Shown: positions 16,157 through 25,913, counted from the first letter of the stretch. The stretch is DNA of 64,000 nt from Bacillota bacterium (GCA_023458035.1 JAEXAX010000030.1:32253-96252), one strand, 5' to 3'. Made by a program: numbers and translations. Notes: generated by a model from the letters alone, not told the origin.

Positions 16157-17977
16157 TTAAGGCTCAGGCGCCTGGCACAGCAGCTCGAAACGCAGTTCCG
16201 AAAACTGCACCTGCTGTGCCTCAAATGACTGCAGGTTAACCGAGAAACAATATTGCTGTCCCTGCTGCAGTTCAACCTCATAATATATATCCTCGTCGGC
16301 CAGATTAGAGTTTGCCTTGACCTGCAGTTGATAGCGGCCGCTCGGCGCAGTATGATAATAATAGCCCTTCTGCCAGCCGGTCGTCCGATATTCATCCAAC
16401 AGCATCTGTTTCTTCCGATCAGCCGTAGTATTGAGAAACAAACGCAGGCTGCTAAATCTGTTATCATTGACATTTGTCTGCACTGTGTAAGCATTCTTGC
16501 TTTCTGTTACCCCGTCACTGAGTTCTATCGGCGCCGATAACAGAGTTTCTCCCTGCGCCTGAGCAAACCGTAACGGTGCATAAAAGCTATACCCCTGATA
16601 CGTGACGCCATAAAGCCAGCCGCTGTCCGCCAGCTTAACCTGATGCTCGATGCTGACACCCCACTGTCCGCTTTTCTCATCCCTCTTCAGGTCGTAAACC
16701 GAATCTCCCAAAATGACATAAAGATATTGACTATCGGAAAAACGTTGGATCAATCTCAGCTCATCGATTCCGTTTCCGGCGATCCGATCCAGATACTGCT
16801 CCCGCTCCAGCTTGGCGCCACTCTGTAACAGGGCTTCAACCTGCGGTGCCGCCGGCTGATCCTTGTCGATGATGGCCGGACTGTAGAGCTTATCTTGCAG
16901 AGCATCATAGGAAAAGTAATAGTCTTGTAACACATATTCCGCCACATCAAAAACCACTGCATCCGGCTGAAAAAGATTCAAATAATATTCGATATTAAAA
17001 ATATTCTGGTAATTATGAACACTGATATATGAGCTGGCGCGGCTGGCCAAAAACTGCCGGCCACGGTTCCAATAGCTTCCCTGAAAGACCAGCAGCTTCG
17101 GATACTTGTCAGCCTCCGGCAGCTGATTCTGCTGATAGGCGAAGGATCTGAACTGAGGATTTATCTCCAGCTCCCCGCTGTAGGAAGCCGTTATATCCTT
17201 CACTTCCGACTTCAAGGTAAAAACCGGCGTTTCCTCATGAATAGCAAACTCCGACTGCTTTAAGGTGGTCTGTACCTCAGTCGAGATATCAAACTGCGAT
17301 TTTTCCAATGGCGCTAAATCCGGAAAATCCCGACGCAAACGATCCACCAATGCCTCGGCAGCATAGAAATGCCCCAGATCATTCCAGTGTCCGGCATCAT
17401 ACTGAACATTATATACCTGCTCTGTCCGGCTCTTTTCCTTCAGCAACGGGGTAAAGTCAATATAATTTACCCCAAGCTCGTCAAAACGCTCCATCAGTTG
17501 CTTTACCCAGACCGAATCTCGATGCACACCGACCGGCAGGTACTGTGTGTATATACTCTCCTTCTGCGGATCAAACATCAGGTAGAATTTGACTCCCCTT
17601 TGCTGACAATACTGCTGCAGTCGCAGCATCCCTCGCGCAAACTGTTCATGATAATCCCCAAACCTTTGGTTTCCATTCATGGAAGAAAACACATAACCAT
17701 CACGCCCATAGTCATACAGCGGATGGGACAATTGGTTGAATGCAGCAGCGTGCAGCCTGTCATAGGCATTTACCATTTCATCTCGAAATCCAATGCGATC
17801 TTGAATATATTCCTCCATTTTTCTTGGAAAATCTTCACAAAACAGTTCAGGCATCTCCACCAACATCCGATTATCAATTTCAGACACGAACTCCTTTTGT
17901 CTGTTCAGAAATACCGGCGGCAGGATCAGGCAAAGGATGGATGCTATCACAAATACAAAGTGGATTACTTTTTTCAT
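16157..17977 (-). CDS. AlgJ/AlgX-like (DHHW) acetyltransferase partner protein
   Basis: A 606-residue membrane-anchored extracellular protein with an N-terminal signal anchor (about 4-25), followed by the DHHW/AlgJ-like region (about 30-350). It carries DAGHWNDLGH near 192, a local counterpart of the SGNH-type DxxH/GHWN active-site block, and FQGSYWNRG near 293, where these enzymes place the nucleophilic serine. The remaining 250 residues are beta-rich and unrecognised. Such proteins take acyl groups passed out by an MBOAT partner and put them on a surface polymer. The MBOAT gene is 8 nt upstream, with AGGAGG in the gap. The acyl group and the polymer are unknown. Confidence 0.8.
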   Translation of the reverse strand: MKKVIHFVFVIASILCLILPPVFLNRQKEFVSEIDNRMLVEMPELFCEDFPRKMEEYIQDRIGFRDEMVNAYDRLHAAAFNQLSHPLYDYGRDGYVFSSMNGNQRFGDYHEQFARGMLRLQQYCQQRGVKFYLMFDPQKESIYTQYLPVGVHRDSVWVKQLMERFDELGVNYIDFTPLLKEKSRTEQVYNVQYDAGHWNDLGHFYAAEALVDRLRRDFPDLAPLEKSQFDISTEVQTTLKQSEFAIHEETPVFTLKSEVKDITASYSGELEINPQFRSFAYQQNQLPEADKYPKLLVFQGSYWNRGRQFLASRASSYISVHNYQNIFNIEYYLNLFQPDAVVFDVAEYVLQDYYFSYDALQDKLYSPAIIDKDQPAAPQVEALLQSGAKLEREQYLDRIAGNGIDELRLIQRFSDSQYLYVILGDSVYDLKRDEKSGQWGVSIEHQVKLADSGWLYGVTYQGYSFYAPLRFAQAQGETLLSAPIELSDGVTESKNAYTVQTNVNDNRFSSLRLFLNTTADRKKQMLLDEYRTTGWQKGYYYHTAPSGRYQLQVKANSNLADEDIYYEVELQQGQQYCFSVNLQSFEAQQVQFSELRFELLCQAPEP

Positions 17978-17985
17978 AGCACCTC

Positions 17986-19416
17986 CTAAAATTGAAAATA
18001 TAAAAACGGGCTGTAGGATGAATTCACGACAAACAATATTGAAGTGACCAGCAGAACCAACAGACCGAGCTTTTCCAGCAGCAGGACAGCAGGCTGCTCA
18101 TGCAGTCTGCACAGCTGTTTCTTGAACGGAAATACCGGCAGGATCGAACCGAGCATAGCGATCACGAGCAGGATCAGGATCTTTTGCGAGGCAAAATATC
18201 GCCAACTCAGATCGTAGCTGCTGCCGCTGCGATAACTGAACATCTGATTGATGGTTGTCGTAAAATCCTTCCAGTCGCCGGACATAAATAAAATCCAGCC
18301 AAAAAAGACCACCATCATGGTAAATGCCCATTTGCACACCCCCGGAATCAGTCGGTACCAGTGCTTATCCCTGATACAGCGTTCAAGCAGCATGACAATA
18401 CCGTGCAGCAGCCCCCAGAGAATAAAGGCCCAGTTCGCCCCATGCCAGACACCGGTCAGAAAAAAGACGATTAACAGATTCAAGTACACATTACCCCGTC
18501 TGTTTCCGCCGAGCGGTATATAGATATATTCTCGGAACCAGGTTCCCAGAGAAATATGCCATCGCCGCCAAAATTCCGTGATCGACCTTGAAATATACGG
18601 AAATTTAAAGTTTTCCTTCCAGCTAAAGCCAAAGATCCGAGCCAGGCCGATGGAGATATCCGAATAACCGGAAAAATCATAATATAGCTGGAAAAAGTAC
18701 ATGACCGCATTTAACCACAAACTCACCGTATCAGCTGAGCCCTGCAGCAAAATCGACTCACTGATACTAAATCCCTGTGCTCCCAGAGAATCGGCGATAA
18801 TAGCCTTCTTGGCATATCCAATGATGATACGCTGCAGTCCGCTGCTGATCTGTGCAAGCGTCGGAGCCGGTCGTCTGAGCTGATCGGAGAAATCCCGCCA
18901 CAGGATGATCGGACCGGATGTCAGCTTCGGAAAGAAACTGATAAACAGCAGAGCATCCCAAAAACTGCCCGGTTCGGCATCTCGCCGATAAATGTCCACC
19001 AGATAAGAAACTGCTTCAAAGACCACAAAGGAGGTGCCGATCGGTACCAACAGCGTGTTGGCAAAACCGGCAGCCTCCTGCTCTCCTTGAAAGATTTCAA
19101 TGATAAACGAAACATAATTAAAATACACCAAAAAGGCGGTAACAGATGTTATGCCGCCGGCCAGCCACAAGCGTATCCGCTTAATTTCACCGTTTTGCTG
19201 AGCAAAATAAATCACATTTCCGAACAGATAAACCACCAGCACAAAGGCCAGAAACAGCCACAGAGTATCGATGCTGCCCCAGGCATAAAAGGCTACACTG
19301 ATCAGAATAGCAAAAGCGTTCTGCAGCTTATCCGAACGAAAACGGCTCAGTCCCCAATACAACAGGATCGATACCGGTAAAAAAATGAACAAAAACGCTG
19401 ATTGTGTATATCCCAT
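17986..19416 (-). CDS. MBOAT-family O-acyltransferase (AlgI/DltB/PatA-like)
   Basis: A 476-residue multi-pass membrane enzyme of about ten or more helices that moves an acyl group (often acetyl) from a cytosolic donor across the membrane. Family signatures are clear: FFPKLTSGPI near 167, YYDFSGYSDISIGLAR near 245, the conserved FPYISRSITEFWRRWHISL near 271, and the catalytic histidine in FLTGVWHGANW near 318. It precedes the AlgJ-like partner, and the pair resembles alginate, cellulose or peptidoglycan acetylation cassettes. The operon continues from the NUDIX gene with a 38-nt gap. Confidence 0.94.
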   Translation of the reverse strand: MGYTQSAFLFIFLPVSILLYWGLSRFRSDKLQNAFAILISVAFYAWGSIDTLWLFLAFVLVVYLFGNVIYFAQQNGEIKRIRLWLAGGITSVTAFLVYFNYVSFIIEIFQGEQEAAGFANTLLVPIGTSFVVFEAVSYLVDIYRRDAEPGSFWDALLFISFFPKLTSGPIILWRDFSDQLRRPAPTLAQISSGLQRIIIGYAKKAIIADSLGAQGFSISESILLQGSADTVSLWLNAVMYFFQLYYDFSGYSDISIGLARIFGFSWKENFKFPYISRSITEFWRRWHISLGTWFREYIYIPLGGNRRGNVYLNLLIVFFLTGVWHGANWAFILWGLLHGIVMLLERCIRDKHWYRLIPGVCKWAFTMMVVFFGWILFMSGDWKDFTTTINQMFSYRSGSSYDLSWRYFASQKILILLVIAMLGSILPVFPFKKQLCRLHEQPAVLLLEKLGLLVLLVTSILFVVNSSYSPFLYFQF

Positions 19417-19454
19417 ATTTTCTGCCTCTTTCTAGTGTTCATTCCCCGGACTTT

Positions 19455-20003
19455 CTACTGTTCTTTTGACAAAGCTGCCCGATAGGCCATCAGACCGGCG
19501 ATGGTCTTGCCGTCCACGATCCTCCCGGTCAGAACCATATCTGTCAGTTCATCCAGCGTAAATGCTTGAAGTTCCAGATTCTCGTCCTCATCCCAGTTTT
19601 TCTCGGTCTTAGTCAGTCCCCTTGCCACAAATACATCGATCCGCTCTCCGCAAAAGGCCACTGTCGTATACAGGGTGATCAATAACTCCGGCGGCTGTTC
19701 ACTGCGCCAGCCGGTTTCCTCCTCCAACTCTCTGACAGCGCAATCAAGAAAATCCTCCTCCTCACTGTCACGACCGCCGGCCGGGATCTCCCACAGCTCA
19801 CTATCGCAGGCGCTTCTGAACTGTCTGACCAGCAAAATCCGTCCATCCGGCAGCACCGGAATAACTGCCGCCGCTCCGCGGTGTCCGATGAAATCCCATT
19901 TTTTTATGTTTCCGTTTCCAAACTGCATTGTATCCTCATAGAGGCTGATGATGCGCCCCTGATGCATCAATTTCCGATCAAGCCGCTTTACCCATTCGCT
20001 CAT
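19455..20003 (-). CDS. NUDIX hydrolase, ADP-ribose pyrophosphatase type
   Basis: A 182-residue cytosolic NUDIX enzyme that probably splits ADP-ribose or a similar nucleotide sugar into AMP and a sugar phosphate. The NUDIX box begins at GGRDSEEEDFLDCAVRELEE (about 76-95) and continues into ETGW, with the metal-binding REL.EE core. The preceding VRQFRSACDSELWEIPAG matches the NudF/YqkG subgroup. AAGGGG precedes the ATG. It sits 33 nt after proC and before the MBOAT gene, with no evident functional link. Confidence 0.92.
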   Translation of the reverse strand: MSEWVKRLDRKLMHQGRIISLYEDTMQFGNGNIKKWDFIGHRGAAAVIPVLPDGRILLVRQFRSACDSELWEIPAGGRDSEEEDFLDCAVRELEEETGWRSEQPPELLITLYTTVAFCGERIDVFVARGLTKTEKNWDEDENLELQAFTLDELTDMVLTGRIVDGKTIAGLMAYRAALSKEQ

Positions 20004-20036
20004 TGCAAATCCCCTTCACTTTACCACTATCTATTT

Positions 20037-20852
20037 TTAACCGTTATCGTCTGTTTCCTGCTGCATCTCAATAATTTTGGCATGGCAGGCACGACCGGCC
20101 TCCCATATGCTATGCCGGAAGCCGCCGGCTTCCAGAGCCTCTACTGCGGCGATCGTCGTTCCGCCAGGCGAGCATACTTTATCTTTTAAGACAGCCGGAT
20201 GCTCTCCTGTCTGCAGCACCATCTCTGCCGCGCCGGCAACCGCCTTGGCCGCAAAATGACAGGCCTGTCGGCGAGACAGCCCATAACGCACGCCGACATC
20301 TGCCAGGGTCTCGATAAACAGATCCACGTAGGCCGGACTGCTGCCGCTGATGCAGGTCACAGCTGCCAACTGCTCCTCTTTCACAACCTCAACCTCAGAG
20401 AAGGTTTCCAGAAATTCTAAAATCTGTTGCTCTTCGGCGACTGAAAAAACCTCGGACTCATAGGCCATGCCGGTCATGCCCTGACCGATCAGAGCCGGTG
20501 TGTTCGGCATCGCCCGCACCACCCGGCGGTGACCGCCCAGCAGCTCCGACACAACTGCCAGACTATGCCCCGGAGCGATCGAAAGTACGATATGGTGCTC
20601 CTGTAAGAACGGCCGCAGAGCAAGCGCCGCCGCCTCATAGTGCTGCGGCTTGATCGCCAGGACGAGCAGCTTCGCCTGTTCGGATACTTCGGCTGCCGAA
20701 TCGCAGGCTCGCACACCGTTTGCCGCACTGACAGCCGCTGCTCTTTCCGGCTCCGGTTCATAAAAGCATAATTCATTCCGATCCATTTTTGCGGCAGCGG
20801 CTGCCAGCATCGCGCTGCCCATGTTTCCCATTCCGATCCAACCGATCTTCAT
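20037..20852 (-). CDS. proC: Pyrroline-5-carboxylate reductase
   Basis: A 271-residue cytosolic enzyme for the last step of proline synthesis, reducing 1-pyrroline-5-carboxylate with NAD(P)H. An N-terminal Rossmann motif (GWIGMGNMGSAM) and the RAMPNTPALIGQGMT segment near 114 are typical. The C-terminal P5CR signature region runs from about 218 (LKDKVCSPGGTTIAAVEALE). The length fits ProC. AAAAGGAGG precedes the ATG. No proA or proB is nearby, so glutamate semialdehyde would come from elsewhere (or from ornithine). Confidence 0.96.
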   Translation of the reverse strand: MKIGWIGMGNMGSAMLAAAAAKMDRNELCFYEPEPERAAAVSAANGVRACDSAAEVSEQAKLLVLAIKPQHYEAAALALRPFLQEHHIVLSIAPGHSLAVVSELLGGHRRVVRAMPNTPALIGQGMTGMAYESEVFSVAEEQQILEFLETFSEVEVVKEEQLAAVTCISGSSPAYVDLFIETLADVGVRYGLSRRQACHFAAKAVAGAAEMVLQTGEHPAVLKDKVCSPGGTTIAAVEALEAGGFRHSIWEAGRACHAKIIEMQQETDDNG

Positions 20853-20891
20853 ATCTGCCTCCTTTTAAACGTAATGCCACCTTGTGTTTAA

Positions 20892-22322
20892 TCAGACAGA
20901 TATCTCTGCCCGGACCCCCAGCTCCGAACGATAGGCCTTAAGAATCGGTGCAATGACGTTTTGCAAAAACTGTTCGGTCTGACTGACAGCACAACCGATA
21001 TAGGCCTCCGGCTGCATTAGCTGCCGCAGCTCCTCCAGACTCATCGGGAAATCCTCGCTGGCCGCAATCAGTTCCAGTAAATTGTTATCTTTTCCTTCCA
21101 CCTTCACCTGCTTGGCCGCTTCCATTGACAACAAACGGATCTGTTCATGCAACTCCTGCCGGTCGCCGCCGGCCTTCACTGCATCCATCATGATGTTTTC
21201 TGTAGCCATAAACGGGAGTTCGGAGCGCAGGCGCTTCTCGATGACCTTCGGATAGACCACCAGACCGTCAGCCACATTCAGCATCAGTTCGAGAATACCG
21301 TCGCAGGCCAGGAAGCCCTCGGCCATGGCCAGTCTCTTATTGGCCGAGTCATCTAAGGTTCTCTCAAACCACTGCTCGGCAGCGGTCTGGAGCGGATTGG
21401 CTGCCGCACTCATAACATAACGGGACAGAGCGGCGATCCGTTCGCTGCGCATCGGATTTCGTTTATATGCCATGGCCGATGAACCGATCTGGTTTTTCTC
21501 GAACGGTTCCTCGACCTCTTTCAAATGCTGTAACAGACGAATATCATTGGAAAATTTATGGGCGGAAGCAGCGATACCGGCCAGCACCTGATAGACTCTG
21601 GCATCCACCTTGCGGGAATAAGTCTGTCCCGACACCGGATAACAGCCACTGAAGCCCATCTTGTCGGCGATCATCGGGTCAAGCTTGGCAATCAGCTCCT
21701 CATCACCGTTAAAGAGTTCCTTAAAGCTGGCCTGGGTGCCGGTGGTTCCCTTGGAACCGAGCAGCCGCAGGGTTGATAGCACATAATTAACATCCTCCAG
21801 ATCCATCACCAACTCCTGCAGCCAAAGGGTCGCCCGCTTTCCGACGGTCACCGGTTGAGCCGCCTGAAAATGAGTGAAGCCAAGAGTCGGCAGAGCCTTG
21901 TACTGATCGGCAAAACCGGCCAAACGCTCGATCACATTAACCAGCTTGCGACGCACCAGAAGCAAGGCCTCTTTCATAATGATCAGATCCGTGTTGTCTC
22001 CGACATAACAGCTGGTGGCGCCCAAGTGAATGATACCCTTGGCTTTCGGACACTGTAATCCATAGGTATGGACATGAGCCATTACATCATGACGAACTTC
22101 TTTTTCGCGGGCGGCCGCCGCCTCATAATCAATGTCATAAATATGAGCCTTCAGCTCCTCGATCTGCTCCTCGCTGATCGGCAGCCCCAACTCGCGCTCG
22201 GTTTCCGCCAGAGCAACCCAGAGCTTACGCCAGGTTGAAAACTTCATCTCCGGCGAAAAAATATACTGCATTTCCTTGCTTGCGTAACGGCCGGAAAGTG
22301 GACTCTCATAACGATCTCTCAT
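20892..22322 (-). CDS. purB: Adenylosuccinate lyase
   Basis: A 476-residue fumarase/aspartase-superfamily enzyme that acts twice in purine synthesis, cleaving SAICAR to AICAR and adenylosuccinate to AMP, with fumarate released each time. The signature loop GSSAMAYKRNPMRSE (near 282) and the TSCYVGDNTD and GFTHFQAAQP segments mark the active site. It follows purF in a purC-purF-purB order, with AAAGGAG before the ATG. The length matches the longer, eukaryote-like PurB seen in many Clostridia. Confidence 0.96.
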   Translation of the reverse strand: MRDRYESPLSGRYASKEMQYIFSPEMKFSTWRKLWVALAETERELGLPISEEQIEELKAHIYDIDYEAAAAREKEVRHDVMAHVHTYGLQCPKAKGIIHLGATSCYVGDNTDLIIMKEALLLVRRKLVNVIERLAGFADQYKALPTLGFTHFQAAQPVTVGKRATLWLQELVMDLEDVNYVLSTLRLLGSKGTTGTQASFKELFNGDEELIAKLDPMIADKMGFSGCYPVSGQTYSRKVDARVYQVLAGIAASAHKFSNDIRLLQHLKEVEEPFEKNQIGSSAMAYKRNPMRSERIAALSRYVMSAAANPLQTAAEQWFERTLDDSANKRLAMAEGFLACDGILELMLNVADGLVVYPKVIEKRLRSELPFMATENIMMDAVKAGGDRQELHEQIRLLSMEAAKQVKVEGKDNNLLELIAASEDFPMSLEELRQLMQPEAYIGCAVSQTEQFLQNVIAPILKAYRSELGVRAEISV

Positions 22323-22384
22323 CTTGTTTCTCCTTTGTGTAACTTGATGTCAGCAGCCGGACCACAGCAGAAACGGCTGTCAGT

Positions 22385-23827
22385 CTAGGCTTCAAATTCT
22401 CCGCGGATATCCTCGGTCGGCGGTTCCATCGGATAACGGCCGGTAAAGCACCCGCGGCAGATACCCCGCCCCGCCGCCAGTCCATCCAGTCGTTCCGGTT
22501 TCAAATAAGCCAGACTGTCGGCATAAATCTCATCTCGAATCTGATCAATGGTCTTGCGGTAGGCGATCAGCTGTTCCCTGGCCGGCACGTCGATACCAAA
22601 ATAACAGGGATATAAAAACGGCGGCGATGCAATGCGCACATGCACTTCGACAGCACCGGCTTCCTTCAGCATATTGATGATACGGGCGCTGGTTGAACCG
22701 CGGACGATCGAATCATCTATCATAATGACCCGCTTGCCCTTAACCGCCTCAGCCAAGACATTTAGCTTCACTCGGATCGATGAGATGCGATTGCTCTGAC
22801 TTGGCTGGATAAAAGTTCGACCGACGTAGGCATTCTTGACAAAAGCAGTTCCGTACGGTATGCCGCTGGCCAGTGAATAGCCCAGGGCGGCGGCATTTCC
22901 GGACTCCGGCACACCGACCACCAAATCAGCCTCGACCGGCGAGTCTTCGGCCAAAAATCGTCCAGCCGACACCCTGGACTGAAAGACCGAAAAGCCGTCG
23001 ATGTTGGTATCCGGTCTGGCAAAATAAATGTATTCAAAAACACAACGAGCCTGCTTCTGCTTCGGCAGACAAAGGCTGGTATCAGACAAAAGCCGGCCGT
23101 CGGCGGTAACAGTCACCACCTCACCGGGCTCGACATCACGAATAAATTCTGCCCCCAAGGTATCCAGCGCACAGGATTCGGAGGTTATGATGAAGGTGTC
23201 ATCCAGCCGTCCGATACAAAGCGGCTTAAAACCGTATGGATCCCTCACACCGATCAGCTTGCGCGGTGAAGCCACTACCAACGAATAGGCGCCCTTGACC
23301 CGCCCCATAGCCTGCACCACAGCCGCTTCAACACTGGGGCTGGTGATCCTAGCTTTGGCGATCTCGTAAGCGATCACCTCAGTATCAATGGTGGTCTGAA
23401 AGATCGATCCGTTGACCGACAGATCCCGTTTCAGCTCCGGCGCATTGATTAGATTCCCGTTATGGGCCAGACTGAGCGTTCCCTTGATATAGTTTAAAAC
23501 CAACGGCTGTGCATTCTCTCTGGTTGAACTACCGGCGGTTGAGTATCTGGTATGGCCGACCCCCAGATTCCCGAGCAGGCCTTCCAAACTGTTGTCGGTA
23601 AAAACCTCATTGACCAGCCCCATCCCCTTTTGCAGATGAACCTTGACCGATTTGGCCTGAGTATCCGTGACTGCAATACCGCAGCTTTCCTGACCGCGGT
23701 GCTGTAGGGCAAACAAACCATAATAAATAAGAGAGGCCACATTCTGACCGCTGATGTCATAGGCGCCGAAGACACCGCATTCTTCCTTGATATGATCGTC
23801 ATGTTCGCTAAGTGTTAGATATTCCAT
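22385..23827 (-). CDS. purF: Amidophosphoribosyltransferase
   Basis: A 480-residue glutamine PRPP amidotransferase, the first committed step of purine synthesis. The N-terminal glutaminase uses C17 in EECGVFG after a 16-residue propeptide that is removed in Bacillus-type enzymes. The PRPP loop VIMIDDSIVRGSTSARI lies near 350. The cysteines at ARCVFEYIYFARPD, near residue 267, and in the tail (GRGICRGCFTG) fit the [4Fe-4S] oxygen-sensitive class. I use the ATG at 23827 with AAAGGAG, not one 66 nt upstream. Overall size and order are family-typical. Confidence 0.96.
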   Translation of the reverse strand: MEYLTLSEHDDHIKEECGVFGAYDISGQNVASLIYYGLFALQHRGQESCGIAVTDTQAKSVKVHLQKGMGLVNEVFTDNSLEGLLGNLGVGHTRYSTAGSSTRENAQPLVLNYIKGTLSLAHNGNLINAPELKRDLSVNGSIFQTTIDTEVIAYEIAKARITSPSVEAAVVQAMGRVKGAYSLVVASPRKLIGVRDPYGFKPLCIGRLDDTFIITSESCALDTLGAEFIRDVEPGEVVTVTADGRLLSDTSLCLPKQKQARCVFEYIYFARPDTNIDGFSVFQSRVSAGRFLAEDSPVEADLVVGVPESGNAAALGYSLASGIPYGTAFVKNAYVGRTFIQPSQSNRISSIRVKLNVLAEAVKGKRVIMIDDSIVRGSTSARIINMLKEAGAVEVHVRIASPPFLYPCYFGIDVPAREQLIAYRKTIDQIRDEIYADSLAYLKPERLDGLAAGRGICRGCFTGRYPMEPPTEDIRGEFEA

Positions 23828-23894
23828 ATTTCTCCTTTGATCACCCCGCTGATCCGCCCGGTTCGTCGAAACAGCAGACAGGCAGCCTTTCATG

Positions 23895-23932
23895 AAAAAA
23901 CAGATAGGTAGCCCTTCTTAAAAAGGCTACCT
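23895..23932 (-). promoter_or_regulatory. Hairpin between purC and purF
   Basis: AGGTAGCC/GGCTACCT (arms 23932-23925 and 23913-23906 on the minus strand) form an 8-bp stem followed after 5 nt by six T residues. It may be a leaky terminator or an mRNA-stability element that sets purF against purC. No separate purF promoter is obvious. Confidence 0.5.
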
Positions 23933-23954
23933 GACCTGACCGGCATCCTCCCGT

Positions 23955-24662
23955 TTAGTACAGTCCCAAACGTTTGGATACTTCTTCATATGCTTCTTCC
24001 ACACCGCCCATATCTCTTCGGAAACGGTCCTTGTCTAACTTCTCATTTGTTCTTTTGTCCCACAGACGGCAGGTGTCCGGCGAAATCTCATCCGCCAGTA
24101 CGATCTGACTGTGAAAACGTCCGAACTCCAGCTTAAAATCAATCAGCGCGATTCCCAGATGCGCAAAATACTCGATCAAAATTTCATTGATCTTTCTGGC
24201 ATAACCGGAGATAGTTTCCAGTTCTTCCTTGGTTGCCAGACCGAGAGCCAGGGCATAATCATCATTGATGAACGGATCGCCCAGCTCATCATTTTTATAG
24301 CTGTATTCCAGGATCGGGCATAGCAGTGCCGTTCCTTCTTTCACGCCCATGCGTTTAGAAAAACTGCCTGCCGCCACGTTGCGGATGATTACTTCCAGCG
24401 GAACGATCTCCACCTTCTTCACAGCGGTTTCTCGTTCACTTAATTCTTTTACCAAATGGGTCGGAATGCCGGCCTTTTCCAGTATTTTAAAGATATGATT
24501 GCTCATCCGGTTATTGATCACGCCCTTCCCCTCTATGGTTCCGCGTTTTACACCGTTAAACGCCGTCGCGTCATCCTTGTAATCCACAATCAGGATCTCC
24601 GGATCATCTGTTAAAAACACTTTTTTTGCCTTGCCTTCATACAACAGTTCGAGCTTCTTCAT
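23955..24662 (-). CDS. purC: SAICAR synthetase
   Basis: A 235-residue enzyme joining aspartate to CAIR with ATP in purine synthesis. It begins MKKLELLYEGKAKKVF and carries the DDATAFNGVK and EVIIRNVAAGSF segments, with the C-terminal aspartate-binding DFKLEFGR region near 175. The family start is the ATG at 24662; an ATG 27 nt upstream would add nine non-conserved residues and is rejected, although its GGTGG site is only 4 nt from the chosen ATG. It follows prfB by 60 nt, so purine genes may be transcribed with the release-factor gene. Confidence 0.95.
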   Translation of the reverse strand: MKKLELLYEGKAKKVFLTDDPEILIVDYKDDATAFNGVKRGTIEGKGVINNRMSNHIFKILEKAGIPTHLVKELSERETAVKKVEIVPLEVIIRNVAAGSFSKRMGVKEGTALLCPILEYSYKNDELGDPFINDDYALALGLATKEELETISGYARKINEILIEYFAHLGIALIDFKLEFGRFHSQIVLADEISPDTCRLWDKRTNEKLDKDRFRRDMGGVEEAYEEVSKRLGLY

Positions 24663-24722
24663 TCGTCCACCATTCTTTCTTTCGTGCATCCGTCCGGATT
24701 GATTGATAGTTATGATTGATTA

Positions 24723-25863
24723 TTAAGCTTCTGCTTCTATTCTATTACCGGCTGTCTGGCCAAGGGCCCGCCAGCTTAAATAGGCATACATAAATGCGTC
24801 GATCTTACCATCCAAGACCGCTGTTGTGTTGCTGGTTTCCTCCGCCGTGCGCAGATCCTTAACCATACTATAGGGTTGCAGCACATAGGAACGTATTTGA
24901 TTTCCCCAACCGATCTCCGTTACGTCGCCGCGGATATCGGATAGTTTTTTGGCATTTTCCTCCTGTTTCAGCAGATACAGCTTCGCCTTTAACATCTGCA
25001 TCGCCTTATCTTTATTGCTGTGCTGAGAACGTTCGTTTTGACACTGTACCACGATGCCGGTCGGCAGGTGAGTAATACGGATGGCCGATGAGGTCTTATT
25101 GATATGCTGACCACCGGCGCCGCTGGAACGATAGGTATCGATCCGCAGGTCATCATCCCTGATCTCAATATCGACATCTTCTTCGATATCCGGCATCACA
25201 TCACAAGATGAGAAGGATGTCTGTCGCTTTCCGGCCGCATTAAACGGTGAAATCCGCACCAGACGGTGCACACCCTTTTCACTTTGCAGATAACCGAAAG
25301 CATTCTCTCCGTTTACCTGGAAGGTCACCGACTTAACACCGGCTTCTTCGCCGTCCAGATAATCCAGCACCTCGACACTGAAGCCGTGGGCGGCTGCCCA
25401 ACGAGTATACATCCGGTACAGCATTCCGGTCCAGTCACATGCTTCGGTACCGCCGGCGCCGGCATGTAGGGTGACGATGGCGTTATGATCATCAAATTCT
25501 CCGGATAACAAGGTTTTCATCTTAATTCCGGCAAAACGACTCTCATACTGTGCCGTGATCTCGGCCAGTTCATCTACCAGGCTAAGATCCTGCTCCTCTT
25601 CTCCCATCTCGATCAACGTCTCAATCTCATCCAACATCTCCTGCAGAGCAGCAATGGTCTCGACATCATCCTTTAAACTTTTCAACTCCCGCATCGCATG
25701 CTGGCTTTTTTCCGGTACATCCCAAAAATCCGGCTCCTCCATTCGACGCTCTAATTCCTGAATCTTCTGTTCCTTGACAGCTAAGTCAAAGTGAATCCCT
25801 CAGATCTAATAATGGTTTTTTGTAGCTTGACAGTTTCATGCGATATGCATCAAACTCTACCAT
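24723..25863 (-). CDS. prfB: Peptide chain release factor 2 with programmed +1 frameshift
   Basis: RF2 recognises UGA and UAA stops and triggers peptide release. The frame starts at ATG 25863 (GGGGTG 7 nt upstream) and reads 25 codons, ending DLRDSL, to an in-frame TGA at 25788-25786. CTTTGAC at 25791-25785, with an AGGGA anti-SD-like element upstream, is the classic RF2 autoregulatory shift. A +1 slip at CTT continues as DLAVKEQKIQELE and on to 379 residues in total. Downstream are the SPF tripeptide (RISPFN) and the catalytic GGQ in SGAGGQHINKT. Low RF2 stalls at TGA and allows the shift. Confidence 0.96.
25785..25800 (-). promoter_or_regulatory. prfB +1 programmed frameshift site
   Basis: AGG-GAT-TCA-CTT-TGA-C is read on the minus strand. 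CTT is codon 25 and TGA codon 26; slipping one base forward gives GAC in the frame of the RF2 body. The AGGGA just before CTT can pair with the anti-SD of 16S rRNA. This is the canonical RF2 feedback element, not a sequencing error. Confidence 0.95.
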
Positions 25864-25913
25864 TTATCATCACCCCTTTACATATGTGCTATGATTTTCA
25901 ATACAACACCGCT

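Noticed and set aside
25742..25863. Possible sequencing error or pseudogene at the start of prfB
   Set aside because: The CTTTGAC slip site and matching RF2 sequence on both sides show the standard programmed frameshift.
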